A program made the translations under genes and the position numbers. Positions 16,691 through 24,290 of a stretch of DNA of 64,000 nucleotides are shown in pieces. The DNA comes from a virus: positions 62,001-126,000 of the IMG/VR virus record IMGVR_UViG_3300020578_000006; one strand, 5' to 3'. The notes below the pieces were generated by a model. That model saw nothing but the letters and a program-made list of their open reading frames with translations. It did no database searches and was not told where the DNA came from. Position 1 is the first letter of the stretch, and the number at the start of each line of letters is the position of its first letter.

Positions 16691-16698
16691 TATTTAAT
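16691..16698 (-). promoter_or_regulatory. Late-promoter-like octamer ATTAAATA
   Basis: On the minus strand ATTAAATA lies 5 nt before the GTG start at 16685 of the 3D-domain tail gene. Same position as the other TAAATA elements; role inferred. Confidence 0.35.
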
Positions 16699-16732
16699 TG
16701 ATTATACTGTTTAACAAGTTATATTATATAGA

Positions 16733-17539
16733 ATGAAAGTTTCTCATGAGACCCCTATTTCACTGTTAGATTATTCTAGAGATTACAATGATTTTGACTA
16801 TTGTTTAGTACATTTATTAGATAAACACCCTGATTACAAGGAGTTTTATAAGACAGCAAGACCTATTTACAATCGAGAAGTACTTCTAGACAATTCTATA
16901 TTTGAATTAGGCAAAGCATTTGACGCAGAGGCTTTCTATAAAGCAGCTTTAGAACTAGAACCTAATATGTTCATAGTTCCAGATGAACTGGAAGATATGA
17001 CCGGTACGATACAAAGCTTTAAAAGCTTTACAAACAAAATGCAAGATTTAAAAAACACCTTTCTAACCAAGGCCATTGGTGCTGTGCAGGGTAAAAACTG
17101 GCAAGAGTTAACCGAGTGTTATAAGTTTATATCTGATAACGCAGATATGGTTGCAATAAGTTTTGATTTTAGTTATTACCAGGTAACAGGTCGCGGTTGG
17201 CACCATTTAGAGCGTTGGTGTTCGGGTCGTCAGCGCTTTATTCAAGATTTAATAAATAATGGTCTATGGAGGTGGGATAAGCCTCATCATTTGTTGGGAT
17301 GCTCACTAGCAAAAGAATTTCGTTACTATGTCGATAGAGGTATTCACAATATTGTGTCTTGTGATACTAGCAATCCAATTGTTGCCGCTATTCATGAAAT
17401 AAAGTATGATGCGGATTATGGGCTAGACACTAAACCTTCTACTAAGCTTGCAGATCTGATTAGTCATGAATTTACACCTGAACAATTAGAGATGGTTAAG
17501 TACAATACTACAATGTTTAAGAAAATTATTCGTAGATGA
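16733..17539 (+). CDS. TGT-superfamily transglycosylase, DpdA-like (DNA 7-deazaguanine insertion)
   Basis: The 268-residue protein has the order of active-site motifs of tRNA-guanine transglycosylases in a shortened TIM-barrel. LLDNSIFELG (51-60) holds D53, which fits the general-base aspartate. VPDELEDMTGT follows at 82-92. AIGAVQGKNW (114-123) has the Q-G pair. KPHHLLGCS (183-191) matches the LMG/HLLG loop. IVSCDTSNP (207-215) holds D211, which fits the nucleophile. Phage relatives (DpdA) exchange guanine in DNA for a 7-deazaguanine base and lack the tRNA-specific zinc domain; no zinc Cys set is seen here. The neighbours support this: QueF 2.5 kb downstream in the same run and a formyltransferase overlapping by 4 bp. 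An alternative is a tRNA-acting TGT relative. The subfamily is not determined. Confidence 0.7.
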   Translation: MKVSHETPISLLDYSRDYNDFDYCLVHLLDKHPDYKEFYKTARPIYNREVLLDNSIFELGKAFDAEAFYKAALELEPNMFIVPDELEDMTGTIQSFKSFTNKMQDLKNTFLTKAIGAVQGKNWQELTECYKFISDNADMVAISFDFSYYQVTGRGWHHLERWCSGRQRFIQDLINNGLWRWDKPHHLLGCSLAKEFRYYVDRGIHNIVSCDTSNPIVAAIHEIKYDADYGLDTKPSTKLADLISHEFTPEQLEMVKYNTTMFKKIIRR

Positions 17540-18105
17540 GACCCTGGGTAGCATTTTTCTCTCAAACAGGAACAGAGATTCATAATTTAAGCAATGAAAT
17601 AGGGGTGTATCCTGATGCTATCATTACAAATAATCCTACTATATCTAAGATTAATTCTGCTTTAAGATATGTAACAGAGTTTAGAACCAATAAACTAAAT
17701 CGAGAAATATTGCACACACTTACTTCTAAGCCAACAGTAGAAGAATATGAAAATATTTTAAGTAAATTTAAGAACCCTATACTAACTTTACACGGTTATT
17801 TAAGAATTATACCAAAACAAATTTGTGAAAAGTATGAAACTTACAATCTACACCCGGGATTAATAGACAAATATCCAGAGTTGAAAGGGTTTAACCCTCA
17901 AGAGCGTGCCTACAGGGATAACTACAAGCTAGCCGGTTGTGTTATTCACAAAGTAACACCAGAAGTTGATGAAGGAGAGATTTTAATGAGCCAAGGCATT
18001 AGTATAGAGGGGTTAACTCTTAATGAGGTCTATGAAAAATTACACGATACGGCTTTTGATCTGTGGAAAAGTTTTTTTTCCGCTTATAATGTTTTAAAGG
18101 GCTAA
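17536..18105 (+). CDS. Formyltransferase-fold protein, candidate dPreQ1 formyltransferase (DpdN-like)
   Basis: A 189-residue protein with the formyltransferase (PurN/Fmt) core: LTLHGYLRIIP (84-93), YNLHPGLIDKYP with N104 and H106, and GCVIHKVTPEVDEGEIL with D145. These match the catalytic Asn-His-Asp triad that transfers a formyl group from 10-formyl-tetrahydrofolate. The length is close to that of PurN. The usual reading would be phosphoribosylglycinamide formyltransferase, but no other purine-synthesis gene is present, and it overlaps the TGT-like gene by 4 bp with QueF nearby. Published work on phage 7-deazaguanines predicts a formyltransferase (DpdN) acting on preQ1 in DNA, and this context fits that role. 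Fold confident, substrate inferred. Confidence 0.75.
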   Translation: MRPWVAFFSQTGTEIHNLSNEIGVYPDAIITNNPTISKINSALRYVTEFRTNKLNREILHTLTSKPTVEEYENILSKFKNPILTLHGYLRIIPKQICEKYETYNLHPGLIDKYPELKGFNPQERAYRDNYKLAGCVIHKVTPEVDEGEILMSQGISIEGLTLNEVYEKLHDTAFDLWKSFFSAYNVLKG

Positions 18106-18106
18106 T

Positions 18107-19072
18107 ATGGACGTTTCTTTACATTATAAAAATGTTTTTTTAAAGCCTAATTTCAATTCTGTTAAGTCGAGAAAAGAAATTGACACACATGTACAGTTTT
18201 GTGATCGGGTTTTCAGGTTACCTGTTATACCCGCTAACATGAAATGTTGTGTAGACTATGAAACTTGTCAGATGTTAGATAAAAACAACTACTTTTATAT
18301 AATGCATAGATTTGATATAGACATTTTAAACTTTGTTAAGTATGCAAATTTGCAGAACTTTCATAATGTTTCAATTAGTATCGGTATACAGGATAAAGAT
18401 AGGCACATTATTAACGAATTATCACATATTTCTCAGCTTGGTAGGTTAGATTTCATAACTATTGACGTTGCCCACGGTCATCACTCTAAGGTTTGTGGTC
18501 AAATTAAGTTTATTAAAGATAGACTCCCAGCAGTTAGAGTAATTGCGGGTAATGTAGCATCGTATAAGGGGGTAGAATATTTAAGAGACTCTGGAGCAGA
18601 CGCCGTAAAGGTAGGTATTGGTGGTGGTTATGCGTGTACTACTAAGGATAAAACAGGATTTACCCATCCTATGTTTAGTTGTATAATGGAATGTGCCCAA
18701 GACAACAATTTACCTGTTATCGCCGATGGTGGTATACGCAATAACGGTGATATTTCTAAAGCTATTGTTGCAGGAGCTACAATGGTAATGTGTGGTTCTA
18801 TATTTGCTGCATGTTCAGATAGCCCAGCCCCAATAGTTAAGGATTCCTCCGGGCATAGATACAAACAATACTACGGCTCAGCAAGTATTCACAATAAAAT
18901 TGAAAAAAGAAATATTGAAGGTACAATGAAGCTTATGGAAGCTGATACAACAACCTATTTAGAGAAGCTAGAGGAAATTGAACAAGATTTACAGAGTGCA
19001 ATAAGCTACGCAGGTGGTTGCAATCTTAAAGCTCTTAACCTACATAATGTATCTTACGGGGTAAGAATGTAA
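18107..19072 (+). CDS. guaC: GMP reductase (IMPDH/GMPR family)
   Basis: The 321-residue protein matches bacterial GuaC along its length. IPANMKCCVD lies at 41-50, ITIDVAHGHH near 118-126, and VIAGNVASY at 145-153. The catalytic loop KVGIGGGYACTTKDKTG carries C177, and IADGGIRNNGDI and GATMVMCGS follow. GMP reductase members have CTT followed by K-x-K-T-G at this loop, and there is no CBS domain insert, so GMPR is favoured over IMP dehydrogenase. It converts GMP with NADPH to IMP and ammonia. One base separates it from the formyltransferase stop and it shares one base with the next start, so it belongs to the same operon. In a phage that exchanges DNA guanine it may recycle or limit guanine nucleotides, which is inference. 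Confidence 0.88.
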   Translation: MDVSLHYKNVFLKPNFNSVKSRKEIDTHVQFCDRVFRLPVIPANMKCCVDYETCQMLDKNNYFYIMHRFDIDILNFVKYANLQNFHNVSISIGIQDKDRHIINELSHISQLGRLDFITIDVAHGHHSKVCGQIKFIKDRLPAVRVIAGNVASYKGVEYLRDSGADAVKVGIGGGYACTTKDKTGFTHPMFSCIMECAQDNNLPVIADGGIRNNGDISKAIVAGATMVMCGSIFAACSDSPAPIVKDSSGHRYKQYYGSASIHNKIEKRNIEGTMKLMEADTTTYLEKLEEIEQDLQSAISYAGGCNLKALNLHNVSYGVRM

Positions 19073-19416
19073 TGGGAGAAGATTATATTAAAATTGTAGA
19101 GTCCACGTATCCAGAGACGTGTGAAGAGTTTAAAAAAATACAGAAAGAGCAATATGAAGTTTTTTGTAAGAAGCAGTTTGATTATGGGCCCCACAATATT
19201 AGTCTTGGCTCAGATCTTCACAAAAAAGAAGACATAATAGCGTCTATATCAGCAATTGTAGTAAGGTTAAACGACAAAATTCAACGGCTTATTAATATGG
19301 TTTTAAGAAAAAAAACATTTGAAGCGGCAAATGAGCCAATTTTTGATGCTTTTAGCGATACCTCTGTATATTGTATTATTGCAGAAATAGTTAAAAGAAA
19401 AAAGTGGTGTAAGTAG
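19072..19416 (+). CDS. DUF1599/Nmad1-like nucleotide-modification-associated protein
   Basis: A 114-residue helical protein with the pattern of DUF1599 (nucleotide modification associated domain 1). KKQFDYGPHNI covers residues 33-43, VVRLNDKIQRL 63-73, and EPIFDAFSDTSVYCII 88-103. The conserved K-x-x-D-Y-G-x-x-N, R-x-x-D-K-x-x-R and D-x-x-x-D-x-x-x-Y elements are all present. In this family those residues suggest a nucleotide-binding or hydrolysing all-alpha fold found near base-hypermodification genes in phages. The start shares one base with the guaC stop. It supports the reading of 16.7-21.0 kb as a base-modification or nucleotide-supply cassette. The exact reaction is unknown. Confidence 0.65.
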   Translation: MGEDYIKIVESTYPETCEEFKKIQKEQYEVFCKKQFDYGPHNISLGSDLHKKEDIIASISAIVVRLNDKIQRLINMVLRKKTFEAANEPIFDAFSDTSVYCIIAEIVKRKKWCK

Positions 19417-19439
19417 TAGTTGTAGTTATAATAGAGTAA

Positions 19440-20024
19440 GTGAATATTACTTTTACTGGGCCGCAGTGTTCGGGTAAGACTACTTTGCTCAAGCAAATGA
19501 AGCAGACTAGAGGTATTATGGATCAGTTTTTTTATATTGAAGAAGTTACTAGATTAGTAAAGAGGGAGTTTAATGTTAGGATAAATGAAGAAGGTGCAAA
19601 CGATATAACTCAATTGTTAATTTTAAATAAGGAACTAGAGAATTTATTTAAATACGATTATGAACTTTGGCCGGGATGTAAAGGTAATGTACATGATAGA
19701 TGCCTACTAGATGGTTTGGTATTTACAGAATATTTTTATGATAAAAAACTTGTAAGTCAGCAAATCTGGTCACAAGCGTTAAACTATTGGAATCGTTTTT
19801 ATCATAAATACGATATTATATTTTATCCCGATCCCCATGAAATAAAATTAGTCGATGACGGTGAGAGAAGTGTTGACGTAGATTTTAGAAATAATATTAT
19901 AGACAAGTATGAGAATTACTATCTAGATCAATTTCAATGGAAAGATAAAGTTGTAAGACTGAAAGGAACAGTAGAAGAGAGAATAGGGATGATTAAAAGT
20001 ATTATAGATTTTTATACAAAGTAG
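19440..20024 (+). CDS. P-loop nucleotide kinase / AAA_28-like ATPase
   Basis: A 194-residue P-loop protein starting at GTG. The Walker A motif is GPQCSGKTT (7-15). NVHDRCLLDGLVF near residues 83-95 is the DR-containing segment of deoxynucleotide or NadR-type kinases, and DIIFYPDP, then DDGERSVDVDFRNNIIDKYENYY, follow, as in the AAA_28 group. Such enzymes phosphorylate nucleotides, nucleosides or nicotinamide riboside. Lying between the Nmad1-like and queF genes, it may phosphorylate a nucleotide for the modification pathway, or act generally in dNTP supply. Substrate unknown. Confidence 0.75.
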   Translation: MNITFTGPQCSGKTTLLKQMKQTRGIMDQFFYIEEVTRLVKREFNVRINEEGANDITQLLILNKELENLFKYDYELWPGCKGNVHDRCLLDGLVFTEYFYDKKLVSQQIWSQALNYWNRFYHKYDIIFYPDPHEIKLVDDGERSVDVDFRNNIIDKYENYYLDQFQWKDKVVRLKGTVEERIGMIKSIIDFYTK

Positions 20025-20039
20025 TATAAAATATATTCA

Positions 20040-20957
20040 ATGAGCAATACCATTTTAGATAATAGCAATATTTCAAAGCATCTCGGTAAAATAACCGGTT
20101 ATAAATCAACATATGACCCGACGTTGTTGGTAAGAGAGCCTAGAATTAACAATAGAAAGCATTTAGGAATTACAGATGAGGATGTTCCGTTTGGTGGTTA
20201 TGATATTTGGAATGCTTATGAAGTTTCCTGCTTAACAAAAGAGGGTATGCCTATTGCTGCTATAGCTAAGATTGTTTACCCGGCTAAAAACAAATACATC
20301 GTAGAGTCAAAGTCGATAAAGCTGTATATGAATTCGTTTAATATGCAAAAGTTTGAAGGAAATATTATTTCTATTTTAATGCAACTTCAAGATACGATTG
20401 CATCTGATCTTTCTAAGCTTTTAGAAACTGACGTCAAGGTATATGTAAGATCTACCAAATCAGTAGATGATGGTTTGTATTATCCACCGGTCTTTTCAAA
20501 TAAAGACTACCCGACGTTAGAGAATTTTATTGATGTAACTACTATTAAAGCGCCTTTTTACACAGAAAATCCCGATATTTTGAGTGCTGAAAAAATTAAT
20601 GAATCTAAAGTACAAAGATTCCACTCCGCATTATTAAAAAGTAATTGCAGAGTTACTTCTCAACCTGATTGGGGAGATGTTTACATTCACTACAAGGGTA
20701 AATATGAAATTAATCCAACTTCTCTTTTACAATATATTGTTTCTTTTAGAGATGAATGTCATTTTCACGAAGAGATTTGTGAAACTATTTATATGAGAAT
20801 TTTTCGAAAGTTTTTTCCCGAAGAGCTAGTTGTTAGCTGTTTATATGTAAGACGTGGTGGTATTGATATCAATCCAACAAGGTCGAGTAATCATAGTCTT
20901 TTAGACAAATCGTTAATTGACGAGTTTAAATATTTTACAAAAACGGTCAGACAGTAA
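20040..20957 (+). CDS. queF: NADPH-dependent 7-cyano-7-deazaguanine (preQ0) reductase
   Basis: A 305-residue protein that aligns with E. coli-type QueF, the long form with two T-fold halves. TGYKSTYDPTLL lies at 19-30 and FGGYDIWNAYEVS at 51-63. The QueF motif ESKSIKLYMNSFN starts at E89. The active-site cysteine C203 is in LLKSNCRVTSQPDWG, with D210 in the same segment. CHFHEEICE holds H243 and RRGGIDINP ends the second half. It reduces the nitrile of preQ0 to the aminomethyl of preQ1 with two NADPH. Cellular QueF feeds queuosine in tRNA; here the TGT-like neighbour suggests preQ1 destined for phage DNA. The earlier genes for preQ0 (folE, queD, queE, queC) are not in the window, so preQ0 must come from elsewhere in the genome or from the host. 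Confidence 0.95.
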   Translation: MSNTILDNSNISKHLGKITGYKSTYDPTLLVREPRINNRKHLGITDEDVPFGGYDIWNAYEVSCLTKEGMPIAAIAKIVYPAKNKYIVESKSIKLYMNSFNMQKFEGNIISILMQLQDTIASDLSKLLETDVKVYVRSTKSVDDGLYYPPVFSNKDYPTLENFIDVTTIKAPFYTENPDILSAEKINESKVQRFHSALLKSNCRVTSQPDWGDVYIHYKGKYEINPTSLLQYIVSFRDECHFHEEICETIYMRIFRKFFPEELVVSCLYVRRGGIDINPTRSSNHSLLDKSLIDEFKYFTKTVRQ

Positions 20958-20958
20958 C

Positions 20959-21324
20959 TTAAGACAGCTTTAACAAATAACTAGTCTGATTCAATACCCC
21001 AAGCATTTCATCTCGTATGTTTAATAAGTCCGTGTCCTTTTCAGGGTTTAATCTTTGAGATATTTCCGATAAAAAGAGCTTGTACGTATCTAGCGCATCA
21101 CAAACACTAACACTTTTTATGTCAAAGAGTTCTATATTCATTTCCCCATTGGCTAACTCTACACTATCCCTACCCAGTGCCGTTTCAACAAAAGTATCAA
21201 TTAATTCATCTAAAGATTCATAAGCTTTGCCTAAAGCTTTATGTGCACTGTAACTTTTTGTCTGCCAATGAAAAACCCTTAGTTGATTTTGCATTTGAAG
21301 CAAATCTTTAACAACTGACTGCAT
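20959..21324 (-). CDS. Dps/ferritin-like helical protein
   Basis: A 121-residue all-helical protein. LRVFHWQTKSYSAHKALGKAYESLDELIDTFVE (residues 15-47) matches the first helices of Dps-like proteins, with the H-W and later H and D/E positions that hold metal at the Dps dimer interface. It is shorter than bacterial Dps (about 160 aa) and resembles small phage ferritin-like proteins (DUF5856-like). A role in DNA protection or iron handling is possible but unproven. It is convergent with queF (1-bp gap) and has AATAAATA 5 nt before its start, indicating late expression. Confidence 0.5.
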   Translation of the reverse strand: MQSVVKDLLQMQNQLRVFHWQTKSYSAHKALGKAYESLDELIDTFVETALGRDSVELANGEMNIELFDIKSVSVCDALDTYKLFLSEISQRLNPEKDTDLLNIRDEMLGVLNQTSYLLKLS

Positions 21325-21329
21325 ATTGT

Positions 21330-21337
21330 TATTTATT
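21330..21337 (-). promoter_or_regulatory. T4-late-like octamer AATAAATA
   Basis: On the minus strand AATAAATA ends 5 nt before the ATG at 21324 of the Dps-like gene. T4 spacing would put the transcript start at the A of the ATG. Confidence 0.45.
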
Positions 21338-21345
21338 TAGTTTAT

Positions 21346-21353
21346 ATTAAATA
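21346..21353 (+). promoter_or_regulatory. Late-promoter-like octamer ATTAAATA
   Basis: ATTAAATA lies 4 nt before the ATG at 21358. It shares the short divergent region with the minus-strand AATAAATA at 21330-21337, so this region may fire both ways. Confidence 0.35.
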
Positions 21354-21357
21354 ATCT

Positions 21358-21489
21358 ATGTCTCAACAAGATCTATTAGCAAATTTTCTAGGTGATTTAG
21401 CAGATAAAATTAAGACCGCTAAAGAACATAAAAGCATTATGGAAGCAGTATATGCATCTGCTTCTGCTACCGGTCCAGTTTTTCTGTAA
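21358..21489 (+). CDS. 43-residue hypothetical protein
   Basis: An ATG at 21358 opens a 43-codon frame ending at TAA 21487-21489. The product is helical and begins MSQQDLLANFLGDLADKIKTAKEH, ending in a small-residue tail. The ATTAAATA octamer at the usual distance before the ATG supports expression, and the gene fills the gap before the fibre locus. No function recognised. Confidence 0.45.
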   Translation: MSQQDLLANFLGDLADKIKTAKEHKSIMEAVYASASATGPVFL

Positions 21490-21555
21490 ACTCTGATACC
21501 AAGTGGACTTTAAATAGCTTCTCAGAGAGTTAATATTGATACTTTTTAAAAATTC

Positions 21556-21563
21556 ACTAAATA
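21556..21563 (+). promoter_or_regulatory. Late-promoter-like octamer ACTAAATA
   Basis: ACTAAATA lies 4 nt before GTG 21568, the start of the first large fibre gene. Same variant and spacing as at 4716-4723. Confidence 0.35.
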
Positions 21564-21567
21564 ACGT

Positions 21568-24249
21568 GTGAGTTTACAATCTGTTACACTAAACAACAAA
21601 ATACCGTTTACATTAGTCATTTCTAATGATTCGGAAAATATTTTGTATTGTACTAATATAAATGAACATCTTTTCAATGTTGCTATATTTGATACCAAAC
21701 ACAAACCGTTAATATTAGAATATAATGAAGAAAATAGCGAAAAATATGTCAATATTGATGTAAAAATTGGCAATAAACTCTATAAAAAGTCTATCTTTCG
21801 TGTTGTATTGACTGATAATTCTAAATTAGAATCAATCTTTAATCCCTCTTATGTAAAACCGGTAATTGTTAAGGAAAAACCAAAAATACAGATTGTAGAG
21901 GAAGTAGAAGAACCTATTAAAGAGGTAATTGTTCCTTCTACCCCAGTAATTGAACAAGAACCAATGAAATTATATCAACCTTTACAGAAGGGTAGTATAT
22001 ATGAGGTTGCTGTCAATACGACAGTCCCGATGACCTTAATTGAAAGCGGGGAAGCTGAGAATATTTTCTTTTGTAGTTCGTTTACCGATCAACTGTTTAA
22101 TATTGGCATATTTAAAACCCAGGATGCCGAACTTATTTGTGAATATTTTGAAAAAAATAGGGAAAAATTTGTATTTGTAGATCTTTTATTTGAAAATGGA
22201 GATTTATATACCAAGGTAAAATTTAAAATTATTGTAGTAGAAGATCAGGAGACTCCTATTTCCATGTTTAATTTAAAAACATTGGATCCAAATTCAAAAT
22301 CGTACGTGGAATTTACAGGTCCCAAGGAAAGACCGCCCCAGCTGGTAGAAGATATTAAAGTACCTGAACTGGTTATTACCGAAGATAAAGAACTTGTACA
22401 ACAAAAACAGGAGTATACCAAGGCTATTGAGAAGGCTCGTAATCTAGAATTACAACTAGAAGAACAAAATAAGATATTACTGGAAAAACAAAAAGAAATT
22501 CAGAAAAAAGCAGTTGTTGTAGAGGCCGCAGATGAGGTAGAAAAATTAATCTGGGAAAATATACAAACAAAACTTAATTCATTTAAGAAAGAGTTTGCTG
22601 ATGAATTTAAAAAAGACTCCAGAAAAAATTTAGATGAGTATGTTATTGAAAAACTAAAGAAAGATCTGGAGACCACCCATGAAATAGATACCAAACTTAG
22701 AGAAATAGTGGAACAAAATGAAAGCACGGCAAAAGTTAAAGACGGTATTAAGAAATATGTAGACAGGGCAGTGGAAGCTGCATTAAGAGAGGCGAAAAAA
22801 TATGCAGTTAACATGGGTGGGGGCGGTGGAGGCTCTGTAGCAGTACAATACGCCGAAGGCGGTGTAATGGATGGTCATCTCACAGTAAATGGGTTAACAG
22901 TAAAAGGCGAAGTAGAGTTTTGTGGGGATGTTTTACCGTGTGAAACTGATGTTCATAGCTTAGGATCACCAACCAAGAGATGGAAAGACTTATATGTAAG
23001 CGATAGTTCAATCTATCTAGGCAGTGTCACACTTTCTGCAGTAGGAAATACATTTGTAGTACCAGAAAATACACTTATTATTGGAGATACTATAAATGAT
23101 GGTGATTTAAATGTTTCCACTAGTATACTTTCAGCCGGGGTAGATCTTCTAGATATATTTGCACAGACTTCAGCAGGTGTTCAGTCATTAATTTGGGACC
23201 CAGTGCCCTACAATTTATCGATAACAAGTGGTAACACGGTATCGTTATTGTCCATTAAAAATGACATTCAACAATATACAGGGGATAATTTTCTTTCATT
23301 ATCTGGTGGTAGTATTACTGGAAGTTTAAATATATTTCAAGATTTAACGGTAAATGGTAATTTAACCGCCCTGGGTAATTCTTATTTTGTAGATACTATT
23401 TTTACTACAACGAGTGCGTTGTCTGTTATTAATGTCGGTAAGGGTCCAGCCTTATATGTTTATCAGGCAAAGGGCCCTTATGATATTGCAAGCTTTTTTG
23501 ACGGTGATGGTGTAGAAGTATTGCATGTTGGGAATGCAGAGCCTGATGGACGCGGTAGTATTGGTATTAATACCAGTTACCCCACAGCCGAGCTTACTGT
23601 AAATGGTGCAATAAGTTCTAATCAACTTATTACCGCTCCCGGTGGTAATAGTAATTTATGGAATAGTGTTTATAATTCAGTTACTCCAAACTCTGCGAAT
23701 TGGGATTCAGTTTACTCCAGTGTTAATACAACAAGCGCAGAGTGGGATTCGGTTTATAATTCATGGAATACGTTAAGTGGGATTTATGTCACTACTCATT
23801 ATCTTTCTACCAACAATGTATTGTTAAGCGCAGCTACAGTTATCGACGATATTAATGTTGGAGGTACCGGTTACTTTAATCATGTGGCAGCTGCCTCCAA
23901 GTCATTCTATATTCCACATCCTTCCAAGCAAGGTTTACACTTACAATATGGATCATTGGAGTCACCTTACCATGGGGTAAGATTAACCGGTAAAGCCACT
24001 ATTAAAACACAATGTGCAATTAAATTACCGGATTATATCAAAGATTTAGTACATAAATCCGATACAAATGTACAGTTGACCAATATAAACCATACAAAAC
24101 CTTTGTATGTGTCCGAAATTAATACAGAGGAAAACTACTTTATAGTGAAGAGAAACCATGGGTTATTCGATAAGAATAAAGAATTTAGCTTTTATTGGTC
24201 TTTTACCGCTATTAGAAAAGATATACCCGCTTTGCAAATAGAAATATAG
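21568..24249 (+). CDS. Large tail fibre protein with coiled coil and shared C-terminal domain
   Basis: An 893-residue protein from GTG 21568. The N-terminus holds two diverged copies of an 85-residue domain (about 1-85 and 145-230; compare IPFTLVISNDSENILYCTN with VPMTLIESGEAENIFFCSS). Residues 270-410 form a long charged coiled coil, followed by a glycine run (GGGGGG) and a fibre module, LGSPTKRWKDLYVSDSSIYLG. Two or three copies of the SxxWDSVYxxV motif lie near 705-730. The C-terminal 130 residues (KSFYIPHPSKQGLHLQYGSLESPYHGVRLTG, ending in FYWSFTAIRKDIP) recur at the end of the next gene. This suggests a trimeric proximal fibre or baseplate-attached connector. The N-terminal repeats could anchor it to the baseplate, which is inference. 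Confidence 0.75.
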   Translation: MSLQSVTLNNKIPFTLVISNDSENILYCTNINEHLFNVAIFDTKHKPLILEYNEENSEKYVNIDVKIGNKLYKKSIFRVVLTDNSKLESIFNPSYVKPVIVKEKPKIQIVEEVEEPIKEVIVPSTPVIEQEPMKLYQPLQKGSIYEVAVNTTVPMTLIESGEAENIFFCSSFTDQLFNIGIFKTQDAELICEYFEKNREKFVFVDLLFENGDLYTKVKFKIIVVEDQETPISMFNLKTLDPNSKSYVEFTGPKERPPQLVEDIKVPELVITEDKELVQQKQEYTKAIEKARNLELQLEEQNKILLEKQKEIQKKAVVVEAADEVEKLIWENIQTKLNSFKKEFADEFKKDSRKNLDEYVIEKLKKDLETTHEIDTKLREIVEQNESTAKVKDGIKKYVDRAVEAALREAKKYAVNMGGGGGGSVAVQYAEGGVMDGHLTVNGLTVKGEVEFCGDVLPCETDVHSLGSPTKRWKDLYVSDSSIYLGSVTLSAVGNTFVVPENTLIIGDTINDGDLNVSTSILSAGVDLLDIFAQTSAGVQSLIWDPVPYNLSITSGNTVSLLSIKNDIQQYTGDNFLSLSGGSITGSLNIFQDLTVNGNLTALGNSYFVDTIFTTTSALSVINVGKGPALYVYQAKGPYDIASFFDGDGVEVLHVGNAEPDGRGSIGINTSYPTAELTVNGAISSNQLITAPGGNSNLWNSVYNSVTPNSANWDSVYSSVNTTSAEWDSVYNSWNTLSGIYVTTHYLSTNNVLLSAATVIDDINVGGTGYFNHVAAASKSFYIPHPSKQGLHLQYGSLESPYHGVRLTGKATIKTQCAIKLPDYIKDLVHKSDTNVQLTNINHTKPLYVSEINTEENYFIVKRNHGLFDKNKEFSFYWSFTAIRKDIPALQIEI

Positions 24250-24278
24250 AATAAATAGCATCAAATTGCCGTAAAAAT

Positions 24279-24286
24279 AATAAATA
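24279..24286 (+). promoter_or_regulatory. T4-late-like octamer AATAAATA
   Basis: AATAAATA lies 4 nt before the GTG at 24291 that starts the repeat-rich fibre gene. Confidence 0.4.
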
Positions 24287-24290
24287 TTAC

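Noticed and set aside
18107-19072. IMP dehydrogenase instead of GMP reductase
   Set aside because: No CBS insertion and the loop around C177 (CTTKDKTG) fits GMP reductase better, though the two share a fold.
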